A stretch of DNA of 64,000 nucleotides, taken from NCBI GenBank assembly GCA_021785695.1, contig JAJYEQ010000003.1, positions 58,790 through 122,789 on the forward strand, given 5' to 3'. Source of the stretch: Actinomycetes bacterium. Its GTDB lineage: Bacteria > Actinomycetota > Acidimicrobiia > Acidimicrobiales > RAAP-2. Each line of letters starts with the position of its first letter. Position 1 is the stretch's first letter. The translations under genes were made by a program, and so were the position numbers. A model generated the notes under the pieces. The model saw nothing but the letters and a program-made list of their open reading frames with translations, did no database searches and was not told where the DNA came from. This document shows, piece by piece, positions 17,171-26,777 of this stretch.

Positions 17171-17788
17171 CTAGAACAGGGGGCGCTTCTGAGGAACCCC
17201 GACGCGACGCGGGTAGCGCACATTGGTAGCCGCATCCTTGACCAGGACGACGACGCCGTAGGGCTCGCGCCGCAAGACGCGCAGGCTCAGACCCAGCTCC
17301 GCCAGTCCCGCGGCCGGCCACCGATTCCCTTCGTCGGGCGGCTCCGAGACGATCAGCGCACCACCCACGCGCAAGAATCGGACCGCACACTCGGCCGTCG
17401 CCGCCGGCGGGGCAAACGAGCGCGCCGTGACCAGGTCGAAGGTCTCCTCAACGCCCGGCTGGCGTGCGAGAGCCTCGGCCCGCCCGGTCCACACTTCGCC
17501 TCCGGCAGGCGCATCAGCCTCGCCAACGACGTGCTCGAGGAACTCCGTGCGCCGGCGCATCGCATCGAGCAGGACCGTCCGGACTCCCCAGTGGGCGAGG
17601 AGCACCAGCCCCGGAACACCTCCGCCGCTGCCGAGGTCGAGCACGGCTGTGGGGGCGTCAGTACTCCAGGACTCCCAGGCCTCCCAGAACGCCGCCGCGT
17701 GGTCGATATGTCCCTGGACCGGGCCCGGGCCCAGGAATCCCCACTCCTGGGCGCTGTTCAGCGCTCGCAGGAGCCAGGGAGTGGTCAT
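17171..17788 (-). CDS. rsmG: 16S rRNA (guanine527-N7)-methyltransferase RsmG
   Basis: 205 residues, with the RsmG SAM-binding region AVLDLGSGGGVPGLVLLAHW (residues ~48-67) and LLDAMRRRTEFLEHVV, then VTARSFAPPAATAECAVRFLRVGGALIVSEPP. The enzyme methylates G527 of 16S rRNA; loss gives low-level streptomycin resistance in other bacteria. Length is normal. It follows jag by 14 nt on the same strand, the standard yidC-jag-rsmG order. The N-terminus is short but includes the family's WGFLGPGPV-HI segment. Confidence 0.95.
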   Translation of the reverse strand: MTTPWLLRALNSAQEWGFLGPGPVQGHIDHAAAFWEAWESWSTDAPTAVLDLGSGGGVPGLVLLAHWGVRTVLLDAMRRRTEFLEHVVGEADAPAGGEVWTGRAEALARQPGVEETFDLVTARSFAPPAATAECAVRFLRVGGALIVSEPPDEGNRWPAAGLAELGLSLRVLRREPYGVVVLVKDAATNVRYPRRVGVPQKRPLF

Positions 17789-17802
17789 CGGCTCCAGCGC
17801 GT

Positions 17803-18765
17803 CTACGCCGGTGAGATGACGATGAAGCGCCGTGGGTCCTCGCCCTCCGAGCGCGTCTGGACCAAGCTGTTGGAGGCCAAGGCGTCGTGGACGGCCTTGC
17901 GGTCCGCGGACGACATCGGCTCCAGCGCCCGCTCCTCGCCGCTACTCACGACTTCATCGGCCACCTGCTCGGCAAAGCGACCGAGCGCGGCGACGCGCCG
18001 CTCGCGGTAGCGGGCCACATCCACCAGGATACGATCGGTGCGACCGGTGCTCTTGATCTGGACGAAGGTCCGGGTGAGCTCCTGCAGGGCCGACAGCGTC
18101 GCCCCGCGCGATCCGACGAGCACACCCAGCTCAGATGGCGGATCGGCGTCGATGGACAGCTCGACCGTCTCGTCATCCACCTCGCGCCACGTCACCGTTG
18201 CTTGCAGGTTCATGGACTGGAGCAGACCCTCGAGGAACCCCTGGGCCACCTCGGCCTGCTCGGATAGGGAGACTCCGTTCGCCACGTCGCCTTCTTTCTT
18301 CTTCTCGGGCGAGGCCTTGCGGGATCGCTCCACTGGAGACTCGGCCTCGCGTAGCTCGTCCGCACCATCGGCGGCGGGACGCGAGGAGTTCGACGGAGAC
18401 TTGCGCTTGCGGGACTTGGACGAGCGCGATCGCGCCGGCGAAGGGGCGTCTCCCGCAGCGTCGGCATCCGTCGGCTCGGCCGACGGTCCCCCTTCGCGCG
18501 GCTTGCCGCCACCGCGGTGCGACTTGGACCCACCCTTGCCCTCTCGCCGCTCGGGACCGTGGTCACGCCGCGTCCGCTTGGGTCGTGGGCTCTTGGGGCG
18601 CACGCGCGCCCGCACGCGCGCCTCGCCCTTGACGCGGCCAAACAGGCCCGTGCGTGGCTCCTCGAGGATCTCAACCTCCGCGTCCTCGAGACCAATGCCC
18701 AGGTGCGCGATGGCGCGCGACGTCGCCTCGTCTACGGACTTTCCCGTCGCTTCCACCCAATCCAT
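17803..18765 (-). CDS. jag: RNA-binding protein KhpB/Jag (Jag_N, KH and R3H domains)
   Basis: 320 residues in three parts. Residues 1-50 are a Jag_N domain (MDWVEATGKSVDEATSRAIAHLGIGLEDAEVEILEEP.TGLFGR). Residues ~55-165 are a long, highly charged Lys/Arg/Ser/Glu-rich linker. From ~170 come the KH domain (FLEGLLQSMNLQATV...LGVLVGSRGATLSALQELTRTFV) and the R3H domain (VALGRFAEQVADEV...LEPMSSADRKAVHDAL). KhpB binds RNA with KhpA and affects cell elongation in Gram-positives. It lies between yidC and rsmG; four bases separate it from yidC. Confidence 0.93.
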   Translation of the reverse strand: MDWVEATGKSVDEATSRAIAHLGIGLEDAEVEILEEPRTGLFGRVKGEARVRARVRPKSPRPKRTRRDHGPERREGKGGSKSHRGGGKPREGGPSAEPTDADAAGDAPSPARSRSSKSRKRKSPSNSSRPAADGADELREAESPVERSRKASPEKKKEGDVANGVSLSEQAEVAQGFLEGLLQSMNLQATVTWREVDDETVELSIDADPPSELGVLVGSRGATLSALQELTRTFVQIKSTGRTDRILVDVARYRERRVAALGRFAEQVADEVVSSGEERALEPMSSADRKAVHDALASNSLVQTRSEGEDPRRFIVISPA

Positions 18766-18768
18766 GGC

Positions 18769-19722
18769 CTAACGTGCCTTTCTCTTCCGCTTCGTCCGCG
18801 AACGGCTCTGGGGGGCCGGCTTGGGACTTGAAGGTGAGGGTTTCGCCGCCGGACGCTCCTTCGGGGCCGGGGCCTCCGGCTCCGGCGCAGCGGGAATCTC
18901 CTTGGTGGCCCCGGGCAGCGCGCGCTCGCCGCCCTGACGTGTCGGGTTCGAGATCCCCGTGCGGAACATGATGTCCTGGGTGATGATGCGGATCAGGGTC
19001 GAAACCACCATGTAGAGGACGACGGCCGCCGGGATGATGATGTAGAAGTAGGCAAAGAAGATCGGCATGGCGCGCTGCAGCATCAGCTGCTGGCTCGGGA
19101 TCTGCTGCCCCGTCACCTTGTTACGGCTATTCATCTGGGCCATCTGGAAGTACTGCAGGGCCACGGCCACCGCAACCATCACGAAGAAGGGGATGGCGGC
19201 CAGCGCCGACGAGTGGTGGCTGAAGGGCTTGAGCGCCAGGTTGAAGCCGAACGACGTGATCTGCCCGTGGGAGGCGACCAGGTTGTGGTACATCTTCGAG
19301 GTCGTCGGGATGTAGCGCGGCTGGACGACCCCGCTCGCGGTCACGTTGGTCAGGCCGCGGATAACGCTATACAGGATGAATAGAAACGGAGCCTGGAGCA
19401 GCACGGGCAGGCAGCCGCCCACCGGGTTGGCGCCGGCCTCCCGGTACAGCCGCATCAGCTCCTCGTTGAGCACCTGCCGGTTCTCCGGGCCCTTGTACTT
19501 CTGCTGGAGCTTCTTGATCTCCGGCTGCAGCTTCTGCATCGCCATCATCGACTTCGTGCTCTTGACCGTGAAGGGCGTCAGGGCCCCCATGATCACGATG
19601 GTGAGCAGCGCGATGGCGATCCCGTAGTTGGGGATCAGCCCGTAGAAGAAGGCGAGGATCCACCCGAAGAGGTGAAAGATGGGCTGGAAGATCGATCCGA
19701 TCGAGTGGGTGATCGATCCCAT
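18769..19722 (-). CDS. yidC: Membrane protein insertase YidC
   Basis: 317 residues from the ATG at 19722. Five membrane segments, the first two in FGWILAFFYGLIPNYGIAIALLTIVIMGALTPFTVK. The YidC signature KSMMAMQKLQPEIKKLQQKYKGPENRQVLNEELMRLYREAGANPVGGCLPVLLQAPFLFILYSVI is intact, and a basic Pro/Lys-rich C-tail follows (residues ~260-317), which can contact ribosomes. It inserts and folds membrane proteins alone or with Sec. No signal peptide or large periplasmic domain, as usual outside Gram-negatives. ATG overlaps the yidD stop (TGATG); a GTG one codon earlier is the alternative. Confidence 0.95.
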   Translation of the reverse strand: MGSITHSIGSIFQPIFHLFGWILAFFYGLIPNYGIAIALLTIVIMGALTPFTVKSTKSMMAMQKLQPEIKKLQQKYKGPENRQVLNEELMRLYREAGANPVGGCLPVLLQAPFLFILYSVIRGLTNVTASGVVQPRYIPTTSKMYHNLVASHGQITSFGFNLALKPFSHHSSALAAIPFFVMVAVAVALQYFQMAQMNSRNKVTGQQIPSQQLMLQRAMPIFFAYFYIIIPAAVVLYMVVSTLIRIITQDIMFRTGISNPTRQGGERALPGATKEIPAAPEPEAPAPKERPAAKPSPSSPKPAPQSRSRTKRKRKAR

Positions 19723-19982
19723 CACGCACCCCGCCGCGTCGAGCCCCGGGTGGGCACCAGGTCAATGCCGTGCGGGCCCAGGGGCCGGCACCGGCCGATG
19801 CGCCGCAGCGCCAGCCACGAGCCCCGGGCTGCGCCGTGCACCTCCAGGGCCTCGACGGCGTACGCCGAGCACGACGGGTAGAACCGGCACGGCGAGGGAC
19901 GCCCGGCCCGCAGGCGCTGGTACCCGCGAACCAACGCCACCAGAACTCGCGCGATCGGGGAGGACTCAGCGCGTGCTGGCAC
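19722..19982 (-). CDS. yidD: Membrane protein insertion efficiency factor YidD
   Basis: 86 residues from GTG 19982: [68 protein letters not shown]. The [11 protein letters not shown] motif and [17 protein letters not shown] end define YidD, a small amphipathic membrane-associated protein that aids insertion. An in-frame ATG at 20021 would give 99 residues but a 56-nt overlap with rnpA; the GTG has a purine-rich GAGAGAG upstream and yields the usual size, so I prefer it. Part of the rpmH-rnpA-yidD-yidC operon. Confidence 0.9.
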   Translation of the reverse strand: MPARAESSPIARVLVALVRGYQRLRAGRPSPCRFYPSCSAYAVEALEVHGAARGSWLALRRIGRCRPLGPHGIDLVPTRGSTRRGA

Positions 19983-20295
19983 GACTGATGCTCTCTCGGA
20001 GATGGGTCCGGAGCTCTTCATACGTCAGATCTCTTGTTCCTATATCGCATTTGATCAGGTATAAGCCCTCAGGCATCGTGCCCTCGAGCTCCTGGAGTAC
20101 TGCCCGCAGCCGTCGCCGGATGCGGTTTCGCGCGACGGCCGACCCCACACGTCGTCCCACGGCGAAGGCCACCGCGACAGCGGCGTCGTCGGACTCGCGG
20201 GAGCAGTAGACGACCCGAATCGTCGCGCTGCGCGCCCGATGAGTCGACGCCGCCAATCGTTCGAAATCTCGGCGTCGGCGGACACTCTCAATCAC
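19966..20295 (-). CDS. rnpA: Ribonuclease P protein component
   Basis: 109 residues. The RnpA pattern is present: [10 protein letters not shown] at the N-terminus, [32 protein letters not shown] (the RNR motif, residues ~39-70), and [23 protein letters not shown]. The protein supports the RNase P RNA in maturing tRNA 5' ends. Start GTG at 20295 lies three bases after the rpmH stop, so the pair is cotranscribed, the conserved order next to oriC. Confidence 0.94.
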   Translation of the reverse strand: MIESVRRRRDFERLAASTHRARSATIRVVYCSRESDDAAVAVAFAVGRRVGSAVARNRIRRRLRAVLQELEGTMPEGLYLIKCDIGTRDLTYEELRTHLRESISRASTR

Positions 20296-20298
20296 CGG

Positions 20299-20433
20299 TC
20301 ACACCGTGAGCCGGTGTCGACCCTTCAGTCGCCGTGCCTTCAAGACGGCGCGTCCTGCTTTCGTGCGCATCCGCGCGCGAAACCCGTGGGTCTTCGCGCG
20401 CCTGCGCTTGTTGGGCTGAAATGTCCGCTTCAC
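20299..20433 (-). CDS. rpmH: 50S ribosomal protein L34
   Basis: 44 residues read from a GTG at 20433: [18 protein letters not shown] at the start, then [26 protein letters not shown]. This is an essentially perfect L34, a small Arg/Lys-rich protein of the large subunit. A GAGG motif sits 5 nt before the GTG. It heads the rpmH-rnpA-yidD-yidC-jag-rsmG operon, divergent from dnaA, the hallmark of many bacterial origins. Confidence 0.97.
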   Translation of the reverse strand: MKRTFQPNKRRRAKTHGFRARMRTKAGRAVLKARRLKGRHRLTV

Positions 20434-20625
20434 CTCGACCTCATCCTCGTCGCACCCGTTTGGAGCCACCACCCCGGGTGACCACGCATAGACCGGCCAT
20501 CTTATCTGAAGAATTCCCCCTCGTCTCTCACCGCTTCCAGGGTGTAACGTGACTCCAGCCCGACGCCCCTCACCCGAGTGCGAGAGGCTTGTGGATAATG
20601 GTTTTCAGAGCTGTGGAGGAGGGGT
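20434..20625. promoter_or_regulatory. rpmH-dnaA divergent regulatory region with DnaA box
   Basis: 192 bp between divergent rpmH and dnaA. A perfect DnaA box (TTATCCACA on the minus strand) lies at 20590-20598, overlapping GATAAT (20594-20599), which could be the dnaA -10 element; that would let DnaA control its own gene. A TAAGAT on the minus strand (20499-20504) is a candidate rpmH -10 box. A weaker box (TGTGGAGGA) lies just before the dnaA start. Confidence 0.6.
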
Positions 20626-21996
20626 GTGAGCGACAGCGACGACCTTTGGCTCCGATTGAGCACATCCTTGAAAACTCAGGCATCTGACGCAGTCTGGTCG
20701 GCTGGCCTGAACAAGTTACGTCTTGTGGATTTCACCGGCGACGATCTGGTGTTGGGTGTGCCAAACCAGATCCAGCTCCAGCGCGTCCAGCAGCGCTACC
20801 TGCCCTTCATCACCGAGAACGCTCGGGCCGTGATCGGCCGCGACATCCACGTGTCCTTGACCATCGCCCAGCCCGGCGAGAGCGCGCTCGCCGAGTCCGA
20901 CGACGCGCCGGTCCCGTCGGCCGCCTACGCGCCCAGTGTCGACCGGCCCACCCGCTTGGACCCGCGGATGACCTTTGACTCCTTCGTCCCGGGACCCTCC
21001 AACCGGCTCGCCTTCGCGGCCGCCCAGTCCGTGGCCGAGACTCCGGGGCGGGCCTACAACCCTCTGCTCATCTACGGATCCAGCGGTCTGGGCAAGACCC
21101 ATCTGCTGCACGCCATCGGCAACTACGTCCACGAGAACTACCCCGACCGCCGCGTTCTCTACGTGTCTACCGAGACGTTCCTCAACGACTTCATCCGTGC
21201 GATCCAGACTCGCACCCAGCTGGCCCTCCACGAGCGCTACCGCGAGAACGACGTGGTCCTGATCGACGACATCCAGTTCATGGAGGCGCGCGGCGAGACC
21301 TTCCACGAGGAGATCTTCCACACCTACAACGCCCTGCACGGCGAGGGCAAGCAGATCGTCCTGACTTCGGACCGCTCGCCGCGGGACCTGGCCGGCATCC
21401 AGGAGCGATTCCGCAGCCGCCTCCTCCAAGGCCTGGTCACGGAGATCGACCGGCCCGACCTCGAGACGCGCATCGCCATCCTCCACGCCAAGTCGGAGGC
21501 CGAGGGGGTCCTGTTGCCCAGCGAGGTCGCCGAGTGGGTCGCGCACCGCGTGCGCGACAACATCCGTGAGCTGGAGGGCTCGGTGACAATGCTGCGAGCC
21601 TTCGCCAACCTGCGCCAGGAACCCATCACCCTGGAGCTGGCCAAGGCGCACCTCACGAATCTCGGGCACGAGCAGACGGCTCTGCGGCCCGAGACGATCA
21701 TCGAGGCCGTCTCGGACTACTTCGGCCTGTCGCCCAACGAGGTCCGGGGGTCCAAGCGGCTGCGGCCCCTGGTCCACGCCCGGCACATCGCGATGTACCT
21801 CATCCGCGAGATGCTGGACAACTACTCCTACCCGATGATCGCCAAGATCTTCGACGGCCGCAACCACACCACCGTGATCAGCGCCGTGGAGAAGATCAAG
21901 GAGCAGCTGCCCCGCGACAGCGAGCTCTTAGCCCAGATCAACCAACTGGCCAAGCGCCTCCAGGGCGACCTACCCGTCGACGTGTCAGCAAGGTGA
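20626..21996 (+). CDS. dnaA: Chromosomal replication initiator DnaA
   Basis: 456 residues. Domain I ends by about residue 85 (NQIQLQRVQQRYLPFITENARAVIG). The linker is short (~35 residues), unlike the long linker of Streptomyces. The AAA+ domain has Walker A YGSSGLGKTHLLHAIGNY (near residue 150), Walker B VVLIDDIQFM and sensor LTSDRSPRDLAGIQERFRSRLLQGL. Domain IV carries the DnaA-box helix-turn-helix (RGSKRLRPLVHARHIAMYLIREM...SYPMIAKIFDGRNHTTVISAV). DnaA opens oriC and loads the helicase. GTG start follows GGAGGAGGGG closely. Confidence 0.97.
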   Translation: MSDSDDLWLRLSTSLKTQASDAVWSAGLNKLRLVDFTGDDLVLGVPNQIQLQRVQQRYLPFITENARAVIGRDIHVSLTIAQPGESALAESDDAPVPSAAYAPSVDRPTRLDPRMTFDSFVPGPSNRLAFAAAQSVAETPGRAYNPLLIYGSSGLGKTHLLHAIGNYVHENYPDRRVLYVSTETFLNDFIRAIQTRTQLALHERYRENDVVLIDDIQFMEARGETFHEEIFHTYNALHGEGKQIVLTSDRSPRDLAGIQERFRSRLLQGLVTEIDRPDLETRIAILHAKSEAEGVLLPSEVAEWVAHRVRDNIRELEGSVTMLRAFANLRQEPITLELAKAHLTNLGHEQTALRPETIIEAVSDYFGLSPNEVRGSKRLRPLVHARHIAMYLIREMLDNYSYPMIAKIFDGRNHTTVISAVEKIKEQLPRDSELLAQINQLAKRLQGDLPVDVSAR

Positions 21997-22224
21997 GCAG
22001 ATCGTGTCGATGTCCCGTGGAAAATGCGCGCGTCGCCCACATCCAGCGACGCTTGTACCTTCAGGGTTGAAGGACCTGCCCACACCGCTGTGGACAACGC
22101 ATCCCTCAACGACCCACTCCTACCAGGTACTTTGCTCACTACCCACATCCCCACAGCCCTACTACTACCCACCTCTCTCCTCTATCACCGTGACGTACCC
22201 TGAGGAGTCGACGAAAGGCACGCC
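21997..22224. other. dnaA-dnaN intergenic region, probable oriC
   Basis: 228 bp with one perfect actinobacterial DnaA box (TGTGGACAA, 22089-22097) facing a 7/9 match CTGCCCACA (22076-22084) across four bases. Other 7/9 matches are CGTGGAAAA (22016-22024), TCGCCCACA (22033-22041) and CTACCCACA (22139-22147). No strongly AT-rich unwinding element is visible. The position is that of actinobacterial oriC, but the box count is low. Confidence 0.6.
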
Positions 22225-23325
22225 ATGAAGTTCCGATCCGAGCGCGACACGCTGGTCGACGCACTGGCCACCGCCAGCCGCGTCGTGGCCTCCCGGCTGG
22301 TGGGGGCCACGTCAGGCCTCCTGCTCACCGTGCAGGGTGACCGGCTGACGGTCACCGGCACGGACCTCGACATCACGGTGCGCACGACCGCGACCGTCGT
22401 GGGCCTCGAGGACGGCGCCGCCGTGGTGCCAGCCCGCCTGGTGGTCGACGCGGTCCGGTCCCTGGAGGCCGGCGCGGTGACGATCGCATCGGACGACGAG
22501 AGCGTCACGGTGTCACTCGGGCGTGCACGCTTCGCCCTGCGGACCTTCGCGGTGGGGGACTACCCCAACCTGCCACCCATAACCGGCGAGCTGCTCAGCG
22601 TGGCGGCCCAAGACCTGGTGCACGGTCTGACCCAGGTGGTGCGAGCCGCGGCCAGCGATGACGCGCGCCCACTGCTGACGGGCGTGCTCTTCACGGCGGA
22701 CAACGAGTCCCTGCGGCTGATCGCCACCGACTCCTACCGGCTCGCGGTCCGCGACGTTCCTGGCGTGCGGGCGCTCGGGCCGCACCGGGACCTGCTCGTG
22801 CCGGCGCGGGCCCTCCAGGAGCTGCAGCGCGCGGCCAGCGCGCTGAGCCCCGACGCCGAGATCGGCGTGACGGTGACCGAGTCGGAGATCTCCTTCGTCG
22901 TGGGCCAGACGAGCGTCGCGTCGCGTCTGATCGACGGGAACTACCCCTCGGTGCTCCAGCTGATCCCGCCGAGCTACCCGAACCAGCTGCGCGTGGCCAA
23001 GGACACCTTCTTGACCTCGCTGCGCCGCGCCCGCCTGGTCGCCAAGGACGCCACGTCATCAGTGCGTCTCAGCGTCCAAGATCGCGTCTTGGAGATCCGC
23101 ACCCAGAGCCAGGACACCGGCGGCGTCGAGGACACCATCGACGTCGACTACCAAGGTGAGGACCTGACGGTTGCCTTCAACCCGAACTTCCTGATCGACG
23201 GGGTTGAGGCCGTTCCGGGCGACGAGGTCGTCATCGAGCTGTCCGACGCGGTGCGCCCGGCCATGGTGCACGGACTGGACGACACCCGGTTCCGGTACCT
23301 GCTGATGCCGGTGCGCGTGCAGTAG
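22225..23325 (+). CDS. dnaN: DNA polymerase III sliding clamp (beta subunit)
   Basis: 366 residues forming three clamp repeats: MKFRSERDTLVDALATASRVV at the start, FTADNESLRLIATDSYRLAVRD in the middle domain, and the C-terminal hallmark ALRPAMVHG..D.FRYLLMPVRV-type end (DAVRPAMVHGLDDTRFRYLLMPVRVQ is split here by hydrophilic residues). The dimeric ring tethers polymerase III to DNA. ATG is preceded by CGAAAGG. recF follows at three bases, so both are cotranscribed. Confidence 0.96.
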   Translation: MKFRSERDTLVDALATASRVVASRLVGATSGLLLTVQGDRLTVTGTDLDITVRTTATVVGLEDGAAVVPARLVVDAVRSLEAGAVTIASDDESVTVSLGRARFALRTFAVGDYPNLPPITGELLSVAAQDLVHGLTQVVRAAASDDARPLLTGVLFTADNESLRLIATDSYRLAVRDVPGVRALGPHRDLLVPARALQELQRAASALSPDAEIGVTVTESEISFVVGQTSVASRLIDGNYPSVLQLIPPSYPNQLRVAKDTFLTSLRRARLVAKDATSSVRLSVQDRVLEIRTQSQDTGGVEDTIDVDYQGEDLTVAFNPNFLIDGVEAVPGDEVVIELSDAVRPAMVHGLDDTRFRYLLMPVRVQ

Positions 23326-23328
23326 CCC

Positions 23329-24417
23329 GTGGGCCTGACCCACCTCACGCTGCGGGACTTCCGGACGTTCTCCGCGCTGGAGTTCAGCCCGGACCGTGAG
23401 TCGGTGACCGTGCTGGTCTCCCCCAATGGGACCGGCAAGACGTCGGTCCTCGAGGCGATCTTCGCCCTGGCGACCGCGGGCTCGTTCCGCACGACCAGTG
23501 GCGCCGACCTGATCCGGGCGGGAGCCCCGTACGCCGAGGTCCACGGCGTCGTCGAGCACCGCAGCCGGCGTGTCCAGATCGACCTGGTCGTCGAGCGCAC
23601 CGCGCGGGGCAGCCGCAAACGCATGCTGGTGAACGGTCAGCGCCCCCAGTCGCGCCTGGAGCTGGGCGACTCGCTGCCGCTGACGGTGTTCACCCCCGAG
23701 GGCGTCGACGTGATCCGCCAGGGACCAGAGCACCGCCGCGAGCTCGTCGACCACCTCCTGGTCGACGAGGCACCCCCGTGCGCCCCCGCCCTCGAGCGCT
23801 ACGCCCGCATCCTGTCCCAGCGCAACGCCGTGCTGCGACGGATCCAGGCGGCGGGAGCCACGCCACCGGATCGCGAGGAGCTGGCCACCTGGTCCGCGGA
23901 CCTGATCGAGGCCGGAGGCGCGGTGATCGAGCTGCGCCGCGGGCTCATCGCCCGGCTGGTCCCGCATCTGCGCCACTACCACCAGGAGCTCGCGGGCACG
24001 CACGACGAGGTCGCCGTGACCTACGACGCCACCTGGTCCGCGGACGCGGCCCGGTCCCTGGAGGAGAGCCTCGACGACGACATCGCCCGCGGGCACACCA
24101 CCCGGGGACCCCACCGTGACGACGTACGCATCTCCCTGGTCGGTCGCGACACACGCCGCCAGGCCTCCCAGGGCGAGCAGCGCACGCTGGCGCTGGCGCT
24201 GCGCCTCGCTGGCCACCAGGTCGTCATCGAGCACCGCGACGTGTCGCCGGTGATCCTGCTCGACGACGTGTTCAGTGAGCTGGACGCGGCCCGCAGCGAG
24301 CGGCTGCTGGCGCTGCTGCCCGGGGGCCAGACCATCGTGACGACCGCGGTGGCCCCACCACGCCAGCTCGCCACCGCGGCCATCGTCGACGTGCGCCAGG
24401 GATCGGGGGCCTCGTGA
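23329..24417 (+). CDS. recF: DNA replication and repair protein RecF
   Basis: 362 residues of the SMC-like ATPase type: LTLRDFRTFSALEFSP, Walker A VSPNGTGKTSVLEAI (residues ~32-46), NGQRPQSRLELGD, PDRRELVDHLL-type region, signature QASQGEQRTLALALRLAG and Walker B PVILLDDVFSELDAARSERLL. RecF helps load RecA at gaps. GTG start three bases after dnaN. Its stop overlaps the next gene's GTG (GTGA). Confidence 0.95.
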   Translation: MGLTHLTLRDFRTFSALEFSPDRESVTVLVSPNGTGKTSVLEAIFALATAGSFRTTSGADLIRAGAPYAEVHGVVEHRSRRVQIDLVVERTARGSRKRMLVNGQRPQSRLELGDSLPLTVFTPEGVDVIRQGPEHRRELVDHLLVDEAPPCAPALERYARILSQRNAVLRRIQAAGATPPDREELATWSADLIEAGGAVIELRRGLIARLVPHLRHYHQELAGTHDEVAVTYDATWSADAARSLEESLDDDIARGHTTRGPHRDDVRISLVGRDTRRQASQGEQRTLALALRLAGHQVVIEHRDVSPVILLDDVFSELDAARSERLLALLPGGQTIVTTAVAPPRQLATAAIVDVRQGSGAS

Positions 24418-24713
24418 GCCAGGATCCCCGCCGCCTGGGCGACGTCTTGCGCGACGTGGCCAAGACCCTCGGCCGCGCCGATCTGGGCCAGGTCGACGAG
24501 CTGCGCCGCCGGTGGCGCGAGCACGCCGAACCCGAGCTCGCGACCTCGTGTGTCCCCCAGTCCCTCGAGGAGGGTCGCCTGATCGTGAGCGTCCCCACGG
24601 GGGCGCACGCCGAGCGGGTGCGCCGCCAGTCCACCGCGATCCTGGCCTGGTACGCCGACCTCGGCGGGCGGGCGCCGACCGCGGTGGTTCCCCGGGTGCG
24701 GCGCGGTTCGTGA
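24414..24713 (+). CDS. DUF721 (DciA-like) protein
   Basis: 99 residues: RLGDVLRDVAKTLGRADLGQVDELRRRWREH near the N-terminus and LIVSVPTGAHAERVRRQSTAILAWYADLGGR later, the two halves of the DUF721 family. DciA, a DUF721 protein, helps load DnaB in bacteria lacking DnaC; the short actinobacterial versions between recF and gyrB are assigned to this family by context. Start GTG overlaps the recF stop, so it is coupled to recF. A role as a helicase-loading factor is inferred. Confidence 0.85.
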   Translation: MSQDPRRLGDVLRDVAKTLGRADLGQVDELRRRWREHAEPELATSCVPQSLEEGRLIVSVPTGAHAERVRRQSTAILAWYADLGGRAPTAVVPRVRRGS

Positions 24714-24724
24714 GCTCGCGGGTG

Positions 24725-24754
24725 GGTGGGATGTCAGACCCCACCGGGTAGACT
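24725..24754 (+). promoter_or_regulatory. Hairpin and -10-like box upstream of gyrB
   Basis: GGTGGG (24725-24730) can pair with CCCACC (24740-24745) across a 9-nt loop, right after the DUF721 stop. TAGACT at 24749-24754 resembles a -10 box, giving gyrB a leader of about 67 nt. Whether the hairpin ends recF transcription is unclear as no T-run follows. Confidence 0.35.
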
Positions 24755-24815
24755 GGGGGGGCCGAATTGTGGCATCGGCCGCGTCGAGCTGAGCCCGTTG
24801 GTACACCAGACCTGA

Positions 24816-26759
<1,944 letters not shown>

Positions 26760-26777
26760 ACGCAGGACCGGAGGACC

